Below are positions 35,876 through 46,100 of a DNA stretch of 64,000 bases, piece after piece (the first letter of the stretch is position 1; the number at the start of each line of letters is the position of its first letter). The position numbers were made by a program, and so were the translations under genes. Source of the stretch: Sthenelais limicola (taxonomy: Eukaryota > Annelida > Polychaeta > Phyllodocida > Sigalionidae); contig OW804096.1 of the NCBI GenBank assembly GCA_942159475.1, positions 89,383,784-89,447,783 of the forward strand, given 5' to 3'. The notes beneath the pieces are model-generated. The model ran no database searches and was not told the DNA's origin. It saw only the letters and a program-made list of their open reading frames with translations.

Positions 35876-35917
35876 CATATATCTACAGGAGACTTGTGAC
35901 ATATACCCCCCTCCATC

Positions 35918-36013
35918 ACCCCTAACCCTAACCCCCTCAACAACCCCCTCCCATGAGCCCTCCCCACCCCCACCCCCAGGGACCCCATACCCTAACCCCT
36001 ACCCTAACCCTAC
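35918..36013. repeat. Degenerate interstitial telomere-like repeats
   Basis: Short (CCCTAA)n stretches occur at 35918-35935 and 35988-36013 within a C-rich block. TTAGGG is the telomere repeat of most animals. The copies are few and interrupted. Confidence 0.5.
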
Positions 36014-37861
36014 CTCCAACACTAAAGGATCTTGGCATATCTAGTATAGGGTACCATGGAATGAAGAGTCCCCCATCATGTTCAGCAAGGCAGGTTCTGA
36101 CTTGACAGTGTTGAAACACTATATAGGTGGTAGTAAATCCCTGCCATGTTCAAAGGTGACACTCTATGTGTATATATTGGAGGAGGTTTGTTACTTTAGA
36201 TCTTTGCCTAGCCAAGCCCATACACACTGAAAACCACCAAAACTCTCTTACTCTTATGAACCAAGGTATAGAGTGGGCACTGGTGGAAACACTATATAGG
36301 GGATGGTTGCTGTCCAAACAAAGTATAGATAGTGGTTGCAATCTGCATGTATACAGTATGCCTCTGTACCTGCTGTTCCAAATACTGTATGGGCTAGGGT
36401 GAAGCCAGTTGGAGGATGACTGAACTGGAACCAGTGCATCTCACCATCTGTTCTATATGCTGTCAGAAATGACTGCACAGGGTGGGCAGTCACATGGGAA
36501 GTCACCTACCGCCCCCCCACCCCTCCCCCATAACACCTCCATACCCCGGCCCCTACCCCAACTACCCCCCCTTGTAATACATTTTATGCAATGCTATTCC
36601 TCTATTGAGAACCAAGGTATAGAGTGGGCACTGGCAGACATTCCCCCACCCCTCCAGTTGATATTGCTGTAAACTAAGGGAAATCTCCCCCTGGGTGGGG
36701 GAATGTTTTCTCAGACATTCCCCTACCATTCCCCCACTTCCCCGGGGGTGGGGGGGTGGGAGATGCAATTGACAAGTGCATAAATTATATATAAATTATG
36801 CTAACCATTTCGGGTCATAGTGTGAAAACAAACTAAAATTTGTTGACAATATTTAAGTACTGCAAAGCCCTAAATTGGGGGAATATTTTCCGCCCCGCCC
36901 CCACCCGTCAGCTGCCGCCCCCCCCCCCCCCCCTACACACACAAAATATTATGAAAGAGAGGTCTATCAGAACAAAAATGTAAGGTAAGTTAGGGATGGA
37001 CACTATTACTATCATTCATTTGGGATCCACCATTTTATCCAGAACTACTGAAATTCGTATGCGTATTTATATATATTTCAATATATACCTCATGTCAATA
37101 TGATATCGATTTTACTCATTAGAAGGTGAATATTTCATTTATTGAACCTACATTATATTTGTTAAGCTCTTTCTCCTCCCCTTTCCACCCACCTCACTCT
37201 CTCTTTCTCTCTATCTTTCCAACTCTCTCACTCTCGCTTTATCTCTGTCATTTACCTTCCCCTCCTCTGTCCTACCCCTCCCCACTCCCCCCTCCCCCCA
37301 CCACCCCCGCCCCACATGCCATACACTCAACCACAACAGGGACGCACTGAGACAAGCATGGATTAGACTTGAAGCTACTTGATTGTTTTGATCGCATTGA
37401 AGTAGTAGGTAATTGTATTGTGATTGTTAGCTGACTGCCCATGTCATATTCAACATTATTGATATCATTTTAACAGAACTCCAAGACGATTATAGTTTAT
37501 TTGTATAGTGTACACATTCATATTCCAGTTTATTTAGATCACCAGTAACATTTTCACCAATTGTCAAGTCTTATAGTCTCTTCTAAACATCTCAAACACA
37601 AAAGACAAACTTGTATATCAAGGAGACGCTGTTTGCTTTGGAAGGTGTATCATGAAATGTTCTCCCCTCTAGACCCTCGTAAGTCCGTCTTAAGTCCCTC
37701 GTAAGGTCTTGGTAAGACACGACTAAGAGGCCTCTAAGATTCTATTCTGCAATGCACATTCGTCGTATCTTAAAGACCTCTTAGTCGTAACTTTAAGAGG
37801 GTGTTACGAGGCCTTTAAAATACGATTTTATCGTGTATAGTGCAATGCACCCATTGTAAAG
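36014..37861. other. Interior of possible transposon, low complexity
   Basis: C-rich runs (36505-36570, 36890-36932, 37260-37312), CT-rich patches and duplicated phrases, with no supported ORF. Tryptophan/proline-rich frames here are artefacts of composition. Confidence 0.4.
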
Positions 37862-38299
37862 GTGTTAATCGTACCAATAATGGACTATGGTGACACTTTC
37901 TACTCATCAGCTAATAAAAAAGTGTTGACTAGACTACACACGCTTCTAAATACCTCAATACGATATGTACTGAAGTTAGACAGAAGGACAAATGTAGATG
38001 ATAAATATGATGAATTGGAAATATTGAAGAATGAGGTTCGAGCAAACATTCATATCCTAGAAAGTGCTTTCTACCTGTCCCAATTTGACAAACATTTAGA
38101 CCAGAGACAACTGTCAACTAGAAGCCACGCTAAAAATAGGAAAAACTTTAAAATCATTGCCCTCAAAACAACCTTTTATAAAAATAACTTCATTTATAAA
38201 GCAAAAGTAGCCTGGAACTTACTCCCGACTATTGCCCACGAATTCACAACTAGAAATGAACTTAGAAATTATCTTATAAGCACTGAAGGACACAAATGA
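37862..38299 (+). pseudogene. C-terminal fragment of LINE reverse transcriptase
   Basis: The frame begins VLIVPIMDYGDTFY and continues about 145 codons to a stop, ending in WNLLPTIAHEFTTRNELRNY. This is the thumb and C-terminal region of CR1/L2/Jockey-type reverse transcriptases: the block 'LVLPILDYGD', then the poorly conserved linker and the closing 'WN.LP' motif. The catalytic palm and the endonuclease are absent, so the copy is 5'-truncated, possibly where it meets the inverted-repeat end at 37862. It has no start codon of its own and cannot be functional. Confidence 0.8.
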
Positions 38300-38722
38300 G
38301 GACTCGAAATATAGCCTAAATTAGTACTGTCACCACATGTACCGGTGTACTGAAATTACTTCTATATTTGATATCTGTTATTCTGTTTGATTCAAATAAT
38401 TGATTAATTTCTCTTATATTGAATTAATAATTGAAGTCCAAATGTTGAAATGTTAGTCTGATAAGAGTAATCACTATAAACACCCAAAACCAAGGGTATG
38501 CAACTGATATGTACTTCCGATAACACTAAAAAATTACACTATATTGTTAAACATCATTCCTTTACATATTACCAAATGTACCAAATTATAATTGTATTAT
38601 CATTTTCAAAGGGGCATCTCGGAAGATCTCCATTGGAGAACGAGCTCTGTCCTTTTCCTGACGTATATTGCATGATGTATATGTTTCCTGAATAAAAGTT
38701 CCATAATAATAATAATAATAAT
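38300..38722 (+). mobile_element. LINE 3' UTR with AATAAA and (ATA)n tail
   Basis: The 3' UTR of the CR1/Jockey-type fragment. It ends with AATAAA at 38691-38696 and an (ATA)n tail at 38703-38722. The gypsy element inserted about 20 bases beyond this tail. Confidence 0.7.
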
Positions 38723-38740
38723 TTTACCGCTTGATATGTA

Positions 38741-38744
38741 CAAG
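38741..38744. other. 4-bp target duplication CAAG, left
   Basis: CAAG precedes the TG of the left LTR and is repeated at 49762-49765 after the CA of the right LTR. Ty3/gypsy integrases make 4-6 bp duplications. Confidence 0.75.
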
Positions 38745-39212
38745 TGTAGTGATCTTCGGATCCGATCCGCTTGCACGCTAAATAAAGACAGAACAAGGCT
38801 TAACCTCTCTACAGACTTTATTTAGTCACATGGGACACGCTAGTCCTGACTCACTCAACTCGAGCTGGGGTTCACCCCTATTCTTGACTCGTACAAAACT
38901 GGTGTGAGTAGACATTCAATATAGAAGATAAAGATAAGATGCACTCAGGCATTATGTTACTAAAGACTCTCGGACTGACGTCCGTGGATATAAATATCTC
39001 ATAGCAGTACATTGATAGAAAGGTTAAGAACAGAAGATTAGCTTAAAAGAGCATAACAACCAATATAATGGTAAAAGTCCCCACACATATACTGATGAGT
39101 GGACATGTTCACTGGTACTGCCCACTGGGGTAGTTCAGGTGTACTAACCCACAGCGGACAGCACCACCATACAATAGAATAGAATATTGGTAATATAACC
39201 AGACCCACTACA
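38745..39212 (-). repeat. 3' LTR of the gypsy element
   Basis: 468 bp, ending TG...CA with 7-bp inverted ends TGTAGTG/CACTACA. It differs from the other LTR only at 38839 (G here, A at 49388 on the plus strand), a change at a CpG. On the sense (minus) strand AATAAA lies at 38817-38822. A 10-bp inverted repeat (CTAAATAAAG at 38778-38787, CTTTATTTAG at 38816-38825) puts an AATAAA on both strands. Confidence 0.97.
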
Positions 39213-39227
39213 ATACTCCCCTTCTTC
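39213..39227 (-). promoter_or_regulatory. Polypurine tract
   Basis: Minus strand GAAGAAGGGGAG directly upstream of the 3' LTR, followed by TAT. This purine run primes plus-strand DNA synthesis in LTR retrotransposons. Confidence 0.8.
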
Positions 39228-39716
39228 GAAAAAGAGTTTTAACACATTACAAACTCGGTAAAAAGCAGTAAAAAATCACATTTCTAGTGACAAACATGTC
39301 AAGCACACATGCAAAAAGAGATTACGGACTTAAAAATCCAAGTAAAAAGTTCAATACACACATCTGAAGAAAGCAGTAATAGTAAACACCAAATACATTC
39401 AGGAGCATATAGTGTCCTCACTAACTTACAGAATCCAGTGTAGAAAATTTTTATAAAACTGACTGAAGTTCCTCCTTCTGAGTGAATCGACAGTAAAAAA
39501 GAGTAATCTCACATTAAAAGTCTTAGTTGATGTGTCATCAATCCGAAAAGGGAGTCCGCGGGGTGGTAGAACATGGTCCGGATCCGAAAGAAACGATCCG
39601 AGGACGAGCCAACAAGGCAAGGTAAGGCAAGGAAACGCTCCACGTCACATCCGACGGAGGCTTGTACTGGAAAATGCTCGACGCCACATCCGGCGGAGGC
39701 TAGGTAGGTCCGGGCA
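39228..39716 (-). other. 3' untranslated part of the gypsy element
   Basis: About 490 bases between the third ORF and the polypurine tract, without an ORF. Two copies of a GC-rich phrase (ACATCCGACGGAGGCT, ACATCCGGCGGAGGCT) lie about 40 bases apart at about 39645-39700. Confidence 0.6.
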
Positions 39717-42113
39717 TCACTGGGAGTCCATGGGAGTGTTCTCAGTGTCCGGGACACCTTCACCAGTTTCCTGCTGATCCGTGGATCCGTCCTGCTGGTC
39801 CGCAGGCTTTCGCCCGACTTCAGGACCAACAGCCGTTGCGTTTTCTCCCCCGGATAGAGGAGAAATGGCATTTCCGGGCGAGCCAAACATTCTCATCAGG
39901 CCAAAAGGGTCTTGGCCTCCTTGGCTCGCTTGAGCTGTTCGCTGCACTGGCGGGGGAGCAGTCCGCGGGGCCAACACAGGTTGGAACTTGGCCATCAGAC
40001 TTGACAGCAGGTTAAACTGAGCCAAGTCCATACTCACATTGACAGAGTCTCCGGACTCTGACACTACAGTGCCTGTACTCGGGCCAGCCACAGCAGTTGA
40101 CTGAGGGGCACGGGCAGTAGACACTGAAGCGGACTGGGTGGACGCTTCCACCTCGGACACCTCCTGACTTTCAGGAGAGGAGCTGCGGCCGAATTCCGCG
40201 AGTTCCCCACGCAGACTGGCGTTTTCTTCCGTCAGATTGAGGATCTCGCTATCTTTCTTGGCCACAGCCAAGCGCAGGGTTTGGATGATCTTCGCCTGCG
40301 TCCGGATTGTCTCCTTCTGCGCGGCGTTCTCCCCAATTTGGCCCTGCACGGCTTCCAGTTTTTGCAATGGGACAGTCAGTGTCGCCATTGAGGTAGAGAC
40401 TTGTTGCTGAGCAGCGTCAGCAGCAGCCCGGAGAGTCAACAAACAGCGTTGGATCTCGGATTCCGCTGCCCGGACCAGCTGCTCCGTCTCTACCTTCTCA
40501 GGCAGCTGGGCAGACAAGGTGTCTGTCTCCACCTGCGCCTTGCGGCCCTTCTGCTTCTTGGCTGCAGGAAGGGATGGTGAAATCATTCCTGATCCACCTC
40601 CGGAGCTAGTCCGGCCGCGTTTCTGGGCACCCTCAGTGCCTCCAGTGGTCTCCTTACTGGAGGAGGCATTCTTTGCCACGGATTTGCCTCCAGACTTCCC
40701 TTTTTGGCTGCTAGAGGAAGAGCTGGCTGACCCGGACTGTCCAGCAGTAGAGGAGGAAGCGCTGGACTTGGACGGTTTCGCAACCGACCTCATCCTGCGG
40801 GTGACCCTCAAGTGCTGGGCCGACATGTAAGTCATGCGGAGGAAGGCAGAGTTGTTCCGGATGACAGGCATCACAGCTCTGGTTTTCTCCAAGGCAATCT
40901 CCCTATTCAGGTGGTGCTGCTTGACTTCGCCGTTCATGAAGTGTTGCACCAACTCCACACGGCGGTCTAGAACCTGGGCACACTGGTCGTGGGAGCACAC
41001 CCACACCTGTGAATAGGGGGCATGTACCTCACAGAGATGCCTAAAGAAGCGCTCTCTGGTCTGGTACCTCTTGATACCACCTTCGTTTACAGGAAGGTAC
41101 CTGCACACCATGAAAGGGCACCTAAACCCGGGCTGCCACAGTTTGTGTACTCCTGTGAGCTTTCCAAAAGTACCCGCGTCAAGGCTGTCCTCTCGGACCA
41201 CTTCTGGCCAAATGACCTGCTCGTACCGGGTCATTTGGTCGTCATCAAACTCCTTTGACTCATCGTCAGATTCCGGAGCTTGAGGTGGGACGGATCCGGG
41301 CTGATCCATGCTCGGATTCAGGGGAACCAGAGCTGCTGAGTCCAACTCGGCCTTAAACTTGGTCAGAGAACCAAATTTGGCCAGTTGCACCCGCCTAGCC
41401 TCGGATCGGTACACATGCACCCTTTTCAGCTTCCGGATCTTGGGAAGCTTGGAAAGGGGCGTCTTCGTACTGCTAGTGCTAGTGCTAGCAGTGGTCTGGG
41501 GCAGTTTTAGTAGAGCTTTCGCCAACTCAGCTCCCCTGGGCCGAGAGGCGGCTGCAGGCTTAGCCTTGGGGTTTGAGGAAGCGCTCCGATCCCGCTCTGA
41601 ACTCTTCTTGCCTGGAGAGTTAGAATGGGAACGGGTCCGGATGGCGTCCGCGTCCTTGCCCCTCAAGACCTTCCCCGGGTCGGCCTGCTTGCGTGGTGAT
41701 CTTCTAGGTGTCACCTGCACCTGACTCTTTTCAGACTTGTCCTCTGCAGGACTTTGCTTGGGACCCTTTGTCCCTGAGGTTCCGGCTTTCCTGTCCGAAG
41801 ACCTGGAAGTCCGGGCTTTGTCCGCAGACTGGTCCGGGGACTTGTCTGCTGACTGGTGGGTGGTCCGTCCGGACCTGTCCGACTTGTCCGAGGATTTGGA
41901 GGGAGCAACGCTTACCTCGACCTCCATTTCCTCCTCCAAGTCCACCTCGAACGCGGCAGGGGTAGGGACCTTCTGTTCCCAGTACGTGGTGTCCTCTGTC
42001 TCCTCCCTCTCTGCTGCCGTCATGATCGAGTCCAGGACCTCGGCCGCCTGGTCGTCGGTCAACAACTCGCCGTCAGACGCCGACAGGTCCAAATCATTTT
42101 CTCGGTCAGACAT
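39717..42113 (-). CDS. Gypsy third ORF: zinc-finger/coiled-coil protein, 798 aa
   Basis: A sense-strand ORF with its own ATG, 3' of pol where envelope genes sit in some gypsy elements. It has no signal peptide, membrane segment or cysteine pattern of an envelope. Residues 1-60 are acidic; 70-230 are Ser/Lys/Arg/Pro-rich. Residues 330-401 hold two C2H2-like fingers (C332, C337, H359, H364 and C373, C378, H391, H400). A Ser-rich linker (450-520) contains a likely nuclear signal AAKKQKGRK. Residues 540-642 are a predicted long coiled coil, and the tail is Pro/Gln-rich. A good splice acceptor lies just upstream (42135), so a spliced mRNA may express it. It may act in the nucleus on DNA, chromatin or RNA; this is inference. 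No known family is recognised. Low-complexity parts are uninterrupted, which argues that it is maintained. Confidence 0.85.
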   Translation of the reverse strand: MSDRENDLDLSASDGELLTDDQAAEVLDSIMTAAEREETEDTTYWEQKVPTPAAFEVDLEEEMEVEVSVAPSKSSDKSDRSGRTTHQSADKSPDQSADKARTSRSSDRKAGTSGTKGPKQSPAEDKSEKSQVQVTPRRSPRKQADPGKVLRGKDADAIRTRSHSNSPGKKSSERDRSASSNPKAKPAAASRPRGAELAKALLKLPQTTASTSTSSTKTPLSKLPKIRKLKRVHVYRSEARRVQLAKFGSLTKFKAELDSAALVPLNPSMDQPGSVPPQAPESDDESKEFDDDQMTRYEQVIWPEVVREDSLDAGTFGKLTGVHKLWQPGFRCPFMVCRYLPVNEGGIKRYQTRERFFRHLCEVHAPYSQVWVCSHDQCAQVLDRRVELVQHFMNGEVKQHHLNREIALEKTRAVMPVIRNNSAFLRMTYMSAQHLRVTRRMRSVAKPSKSSASSSTAGQSGSASSSSSSQKGKSGGKSVAKNASSSKETTGGTEGAQKRGRTSSGGGSGMISPSLPAAKKQKGRKAQVETDTLSAQLPEKVETEQLVRAAESEIQRCLLTLRAAADAAQQQVSTSMATLTVPLQKLEAVQGQIGENAAQKETIRTQAKIIQTLRLAVAKKDSEILNLTEENASLRGELAEFGRSSSPESQEVSEVEASTQSASVSTARAPQSTAVAGPSTGTVVSESGDSVNVSMDLAQFNLLSSLMAKFQPVLAPRTAPPPVQRTAQASQGGQDPFGLMRMFGSPGNAISPLSGGENATAVGPEVGRKPADQQDGSTDQQETGEGVPDTENTPMDSQ

Positions 42114-43145
42114 CTTGAGAATATCAACCTAGTTCTGACAGATAGAAAAATAACGACATGTAGCAACAGCAGAAATAAGGCACAGTTCAGGGACAATATT
42201 TTTAGACCTAGACAGAACTGGTTTCTAGCCACGGACGTAGCACGGGCGTGGCTTGGTCTAAAAATCTACCACCGGTATACATATTCAACAAGCCAAGTTC
42301 TAAACAACACATTAATTCGTCAACCAACATGCATTCAGAGTGTAACCTGCTAATATCACCGGGACTTGACAAGAAATGGTCTGTTTAGCATAGAGACACC
42401 CCTTGTTCATTCATTCGCTATACAAAACATACCAAAATGGCCACAACGTGTTCGGCGCCAGTCCGCCGAGTCATTTCTGACTACTATTTCTCAGCGAATA
42501 CAGTACACATTGGTCCAGAAACTCTTGTCGCCTTCTTGCAACTACATATCAACACATACAGATGTAAGTCAATAAGTTCATCTTTTTGGAAAACTTACAG
42601 TTTACTTTTCCTTAGTGAAGAACGTGTCGCACACTCAGAATCCGGAAGTCAACTGAAAGGAGTGAAACACACCGGCGAGACCCGTGGTCACGCGTAGTGC
42701 TTCAGTCCGCCACCGCTGTTGGCAGCGCCAATCACTTCCCGCGCTCCTTCTGAGCCATAGCGCGGACGTGTTTGACCAGTCCGGCTAACCTGTTCTCCCC
42801 TGTTGAGACTACACAGGGTGTTTTACCTCAAATTTCTCTGGTTCTCAGGACAGATTCAAGCAACCACCTATTCACTATAAATAGATTCCGGCCTTACAGC
42901 AAGTTCCAAGCCACAATTGCTCGCAGGGCAAGCCTGGGCCTAGCTTTTCTCTATCGTTCAAACCAAATACTTTCCAAGACACATGTTCGTTTCCCAGTCA
43001 TAAATAGAACTGAGTCTACATTGCCGAATGGTGACAAGCAATTATTATCCGGTACAAATAAACTGCAAGTCTGACTTCTCGTTGTGTACTTTTTTGAAGT
43101 GGGAGAGAACCAGTTCAGAAATTCTCCCCCCGGATACCAATTTTC
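42114..43145 (-). other. Spacer between pol and third ORF
   Basis: About 1.0 kb of the gypsy element with no substantial sense ORF. Its end holds the splice acceptor for the third ORF. The length resembles an intron or leader of a subgenomic mRNA rather than decayed coding sequence. Confidence 0.55.
42135..42155 (-). promoter_or_regulatory. Splice acceptor upstream of third ORF
   Basis: Minus strand GTTATTTTTCTATCTGTCAG, an uninterrupted pyrimidine-rich tract ending in CAG, lies 22 bases before the ATG at 42113. Retroviral and errantiviral env genes are expressed from spliced RNAs with such an acceptor. The partner donor was not located with certainty. Confidence 0.55.
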
Positions 43146-46100
43146 TTACTGATTAAACCGAACTGGGGCTTTACGCAAGCGTTGAGCCCTTACCAGCGCT
43201 GGGGAGGTGTCCCTCACTCTAGGCAACAAATTTCTTTGTGCCCTTTCCTGGGGTAGAGAGGTTGGCGAGGAAACCACTGGAGCTGGTTCTTTCCTCGGAC
43301 GTCCAACCTTTCTTTTCACAGGCACTAAAGGAACAGCAGGCAAGTCCGTAGTTTGTTTCTTCGGTCTACCGCGTTTCTTCTTGGTTTTTACACAAATACT
43401 AGGCGGAACTGGAGGAACAACTACTGCTGTTCCTGACCCCGTCCCCCCTTTCTTTGGTCTACCAGGCCTTCGTTTCATTTCCCCTAGAGTCTGTTTCTTA
43501 GTAGGCAACACTTGGTTTCCTACTTTAACAGGACCCTTCTTCTTTTTTCCTTTAGTCAGTGGAGGAAGATCAGTGGCCGAAACGGACTTCCTCTTTTTCG
43601 GCCTACCTCTAGGCTTGACGCCTATAGTAACCTTCTCCTTCACGGACTTAGCCGGACATTCAACTCCCGCTACAACTTTCCCAGCTTCCAGCCTGAGAAT
43701 ATCTCTACCTGCCTTTTCCAGTTTCTGAAATTCTGGAGCCCTATGAAGGTTTCTAGCCTGGATAGGACCATCTTCATCAAAAGCAGGCTTGAGATAATCA
43801 ATGTGGTATCTCAACAAGCCTTCAGCTGTTTCAAGTTCACAGGTGGTACCGCCTATGAACCTGCGGATTTTAAATGGGCCATCCCATTTCTGTCCCAATT
43901 TCTTGTTTGCTTTAGGAGGGCAATATCGATAGACAACATCCCCCACAGCAAACTTTGGAGGCCTAGTACGTTTGTTATAATCTCGTCTCTGATTTATAGC
44001 AGAGACTCCAAGATTTTCCCGCACATACTGGTGTCCTCTCCGCATCCATTGCTTCAGGTTCTCCACATAAGAAACCTTACAAGGAAAGTCCAACCCGTCA
44101 GATCCCACTCCATGGACTATATCCATAGGAGCTACGAGTTCTGTACCAAAAACTACAGAATTTGGAGTACATAAAGTGCTGGCATGCACAGTAGCTCGAT
44201 ACGCGTGAGCTATACACGGAGCAAGCATATCCCAGTCATCTTTATGATAGTCTGTCAGACAAGAGAGCTGCTCAACAAGTACCCTGTTAAGCCGCTCGCT
44301 CTGTCCGTTGGACTGAGGCCTATAGGGAAGAGTTATCAGTTTCTCAATCCCTAACATGTCCAAAAGACATCTCAATAGCTGTGATCGGAATTCAGGGGCC
44401 CCATCAGTCTGTAAAGCCACCGGACATCCGAACCTCAGAATCCATTCCTTGAAAAGGACTTCTGCACAGCTTTCTGCAGTATGGTCACGCATGGGATAGG
44501 CTTCGGCCCACTTAGAAAAATGGTCCGTAACCACCATGATATAATTGTTCTTCCTAGGTGTCTCCCTAAAGGGACCTAGAATATCCAACGATATCCGGTT
44601 CCACCTGTCACCATGCTTCTCTTTCTTTAGGAGAGAAATTCCTCCTCCCCCACGGGTCTTCCTGGTACAACATTCAGGGCAAGCCTTAATCCATCTCTTC
44701 AGGTCATATCTTTGGCCCGGCCAATAATATCTCATCTTGGCCGACCAAGTGTTCTTAAAAACACCAAAATGACCTGAAGTCTTAGGCCCATGCATGCCCT
44801 TGAAAATTTCTTTCCTCATGGAAGCTGGGATCACCTTCCTCCAGTACTTCCTACCGGTGGCTAGCCGGACCCATCCGAGGCATAGCACACCGTCCCTCAT
44901 TTCCATTTCACCTAGGTGTTGAACATAAGTCCGAAATTCATCGGACTCACCAGCAAGATCTTCCCTAGAAGGAATTCCTACTGAGCCGTCCAACATATCA
45001 ATCAACCTCTTGATCATGGGATCAGACTGCTGAGCATCTTGTAGCTTGTTACTCCCGGAGTCCGTGGGGACATCCAAGTCCGAAGGGACATCAGTGGTAA
45101 AAGCAGCTAACACAGCGTCATGTAGTCCGCAATCATGACAATCCAATCTCCCACACTTACGTGTTGGCAAGCGAGAAAGCGCATCGGCATTTTCATGCCT
45201 GCGCCCAGCCCGGTGCAGAATCATGCTCTGATCCAGTCCGTATTCCTGCATGGTAGTTAACCACCTAGCAAGCATATCAGTTGGATCTTTGAAGTTTAGC
45301 AACCAACGGAGAGAGGCATGGTCCGTCCTAACATAGAAGTTTCTATTACCCAGAAGGTAATGTCTGAACTTCTTCAGATAAGTCAAAACAGCAAGCAACT
45401 CGCGCTTAGTAGCACAATAGTTTTTCTGAGATTTAGACAAACTATTGCTAGCATAGCCCAAGACTACTTCCCGTCCGTCCTGAATCTGTGAGAGGATACC
45501 AGCCATTCCAAAACCACTTGCATCCGTATCTAGGATGAAATCTCCCACCTTCCGGGGGTATCCCAGTACTGGCGATGTGGTCAGCAATTCCTTGACCTTG
45601 CTAAACGCAGCCTGACACTGAGGAGTCCACACTATAGGTCTGGTATAGCGTTTATCCTTGCATGCCGCCGTCACAATATCTTGCAAAGGAGAGACAATTT
45701 CACCAAAGTTAGGTTGAAACTCCCTATAATAGGAAGCAAACCCTATGAACTGTCTAATCTCCTTAGCATTCGTAGGGACTGGCCAATCTCGGACTTTCTC
45801 AATCTGTTTCGGATTAGCTTGAATTCCCTTACCAGAAACAATCCGGCCCAGGTATTCAACTTGCCGACGGAAGAATTCACACTTCTTCGGCTTCAATCTT
45901 AATCCGTAGTCCTTGATTCGTTCTAGAACAAGCCTGAGGTTTTGGAGACACTCATCCAGCGTCTTTCCAAAAACAACAATGTCGTCTAGATAAACCAAAC
46001 ATGACTTCCATTTGAGTCCGTCCAACATATTGTCCATCATACGTTGGAAGGTAGCCGGGGCATTACACAGTCCGAAAGCCATAACTTTGAACTGAAATAA

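Larger units (their letters stand above)
34731..37862. mobile_element. Possible inverted-repeat element, 3.1 kb
   Basis: The left end reads CCTTACACGATGGGTGCATT and continues GTACTATATACGA. The reverse complement of the right end reads CCTTTACAATGGGTGCATTG and continues CACTATACACGA. Both ends continue for about 130 bases with related phrases (CCTCGTAAC, CCCTCTTA, then a second TGTGCATTGCA). The interior has no coding ORF and is rich in C/G runs and simple repeats. No target duplication is clear. It could be an old non-autonomous DNA transposon or two independent copies of a short repeat in opposite orientation. Confidence 0.4.

Noticed and set aside
39717..42113. Third gypsy ORF as an envelope gene
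   Set aside because: No signal peptide, membrane segment, furin-like site or envelope-type cysteine pattern; the protein is charged, nuclear-looking and carries zinc fingers.
42114..43145. Plus-strand ORFs in the gypsy spacer (such as 42772-43074)
   Set aside because: They are antisense to the element and show no family resemblance or codon bias.
43207..44174. Plus-strand open frames across pol (173 and 220 codons)
   Set aside because: They are antisense shadows of the Pol reading frame.
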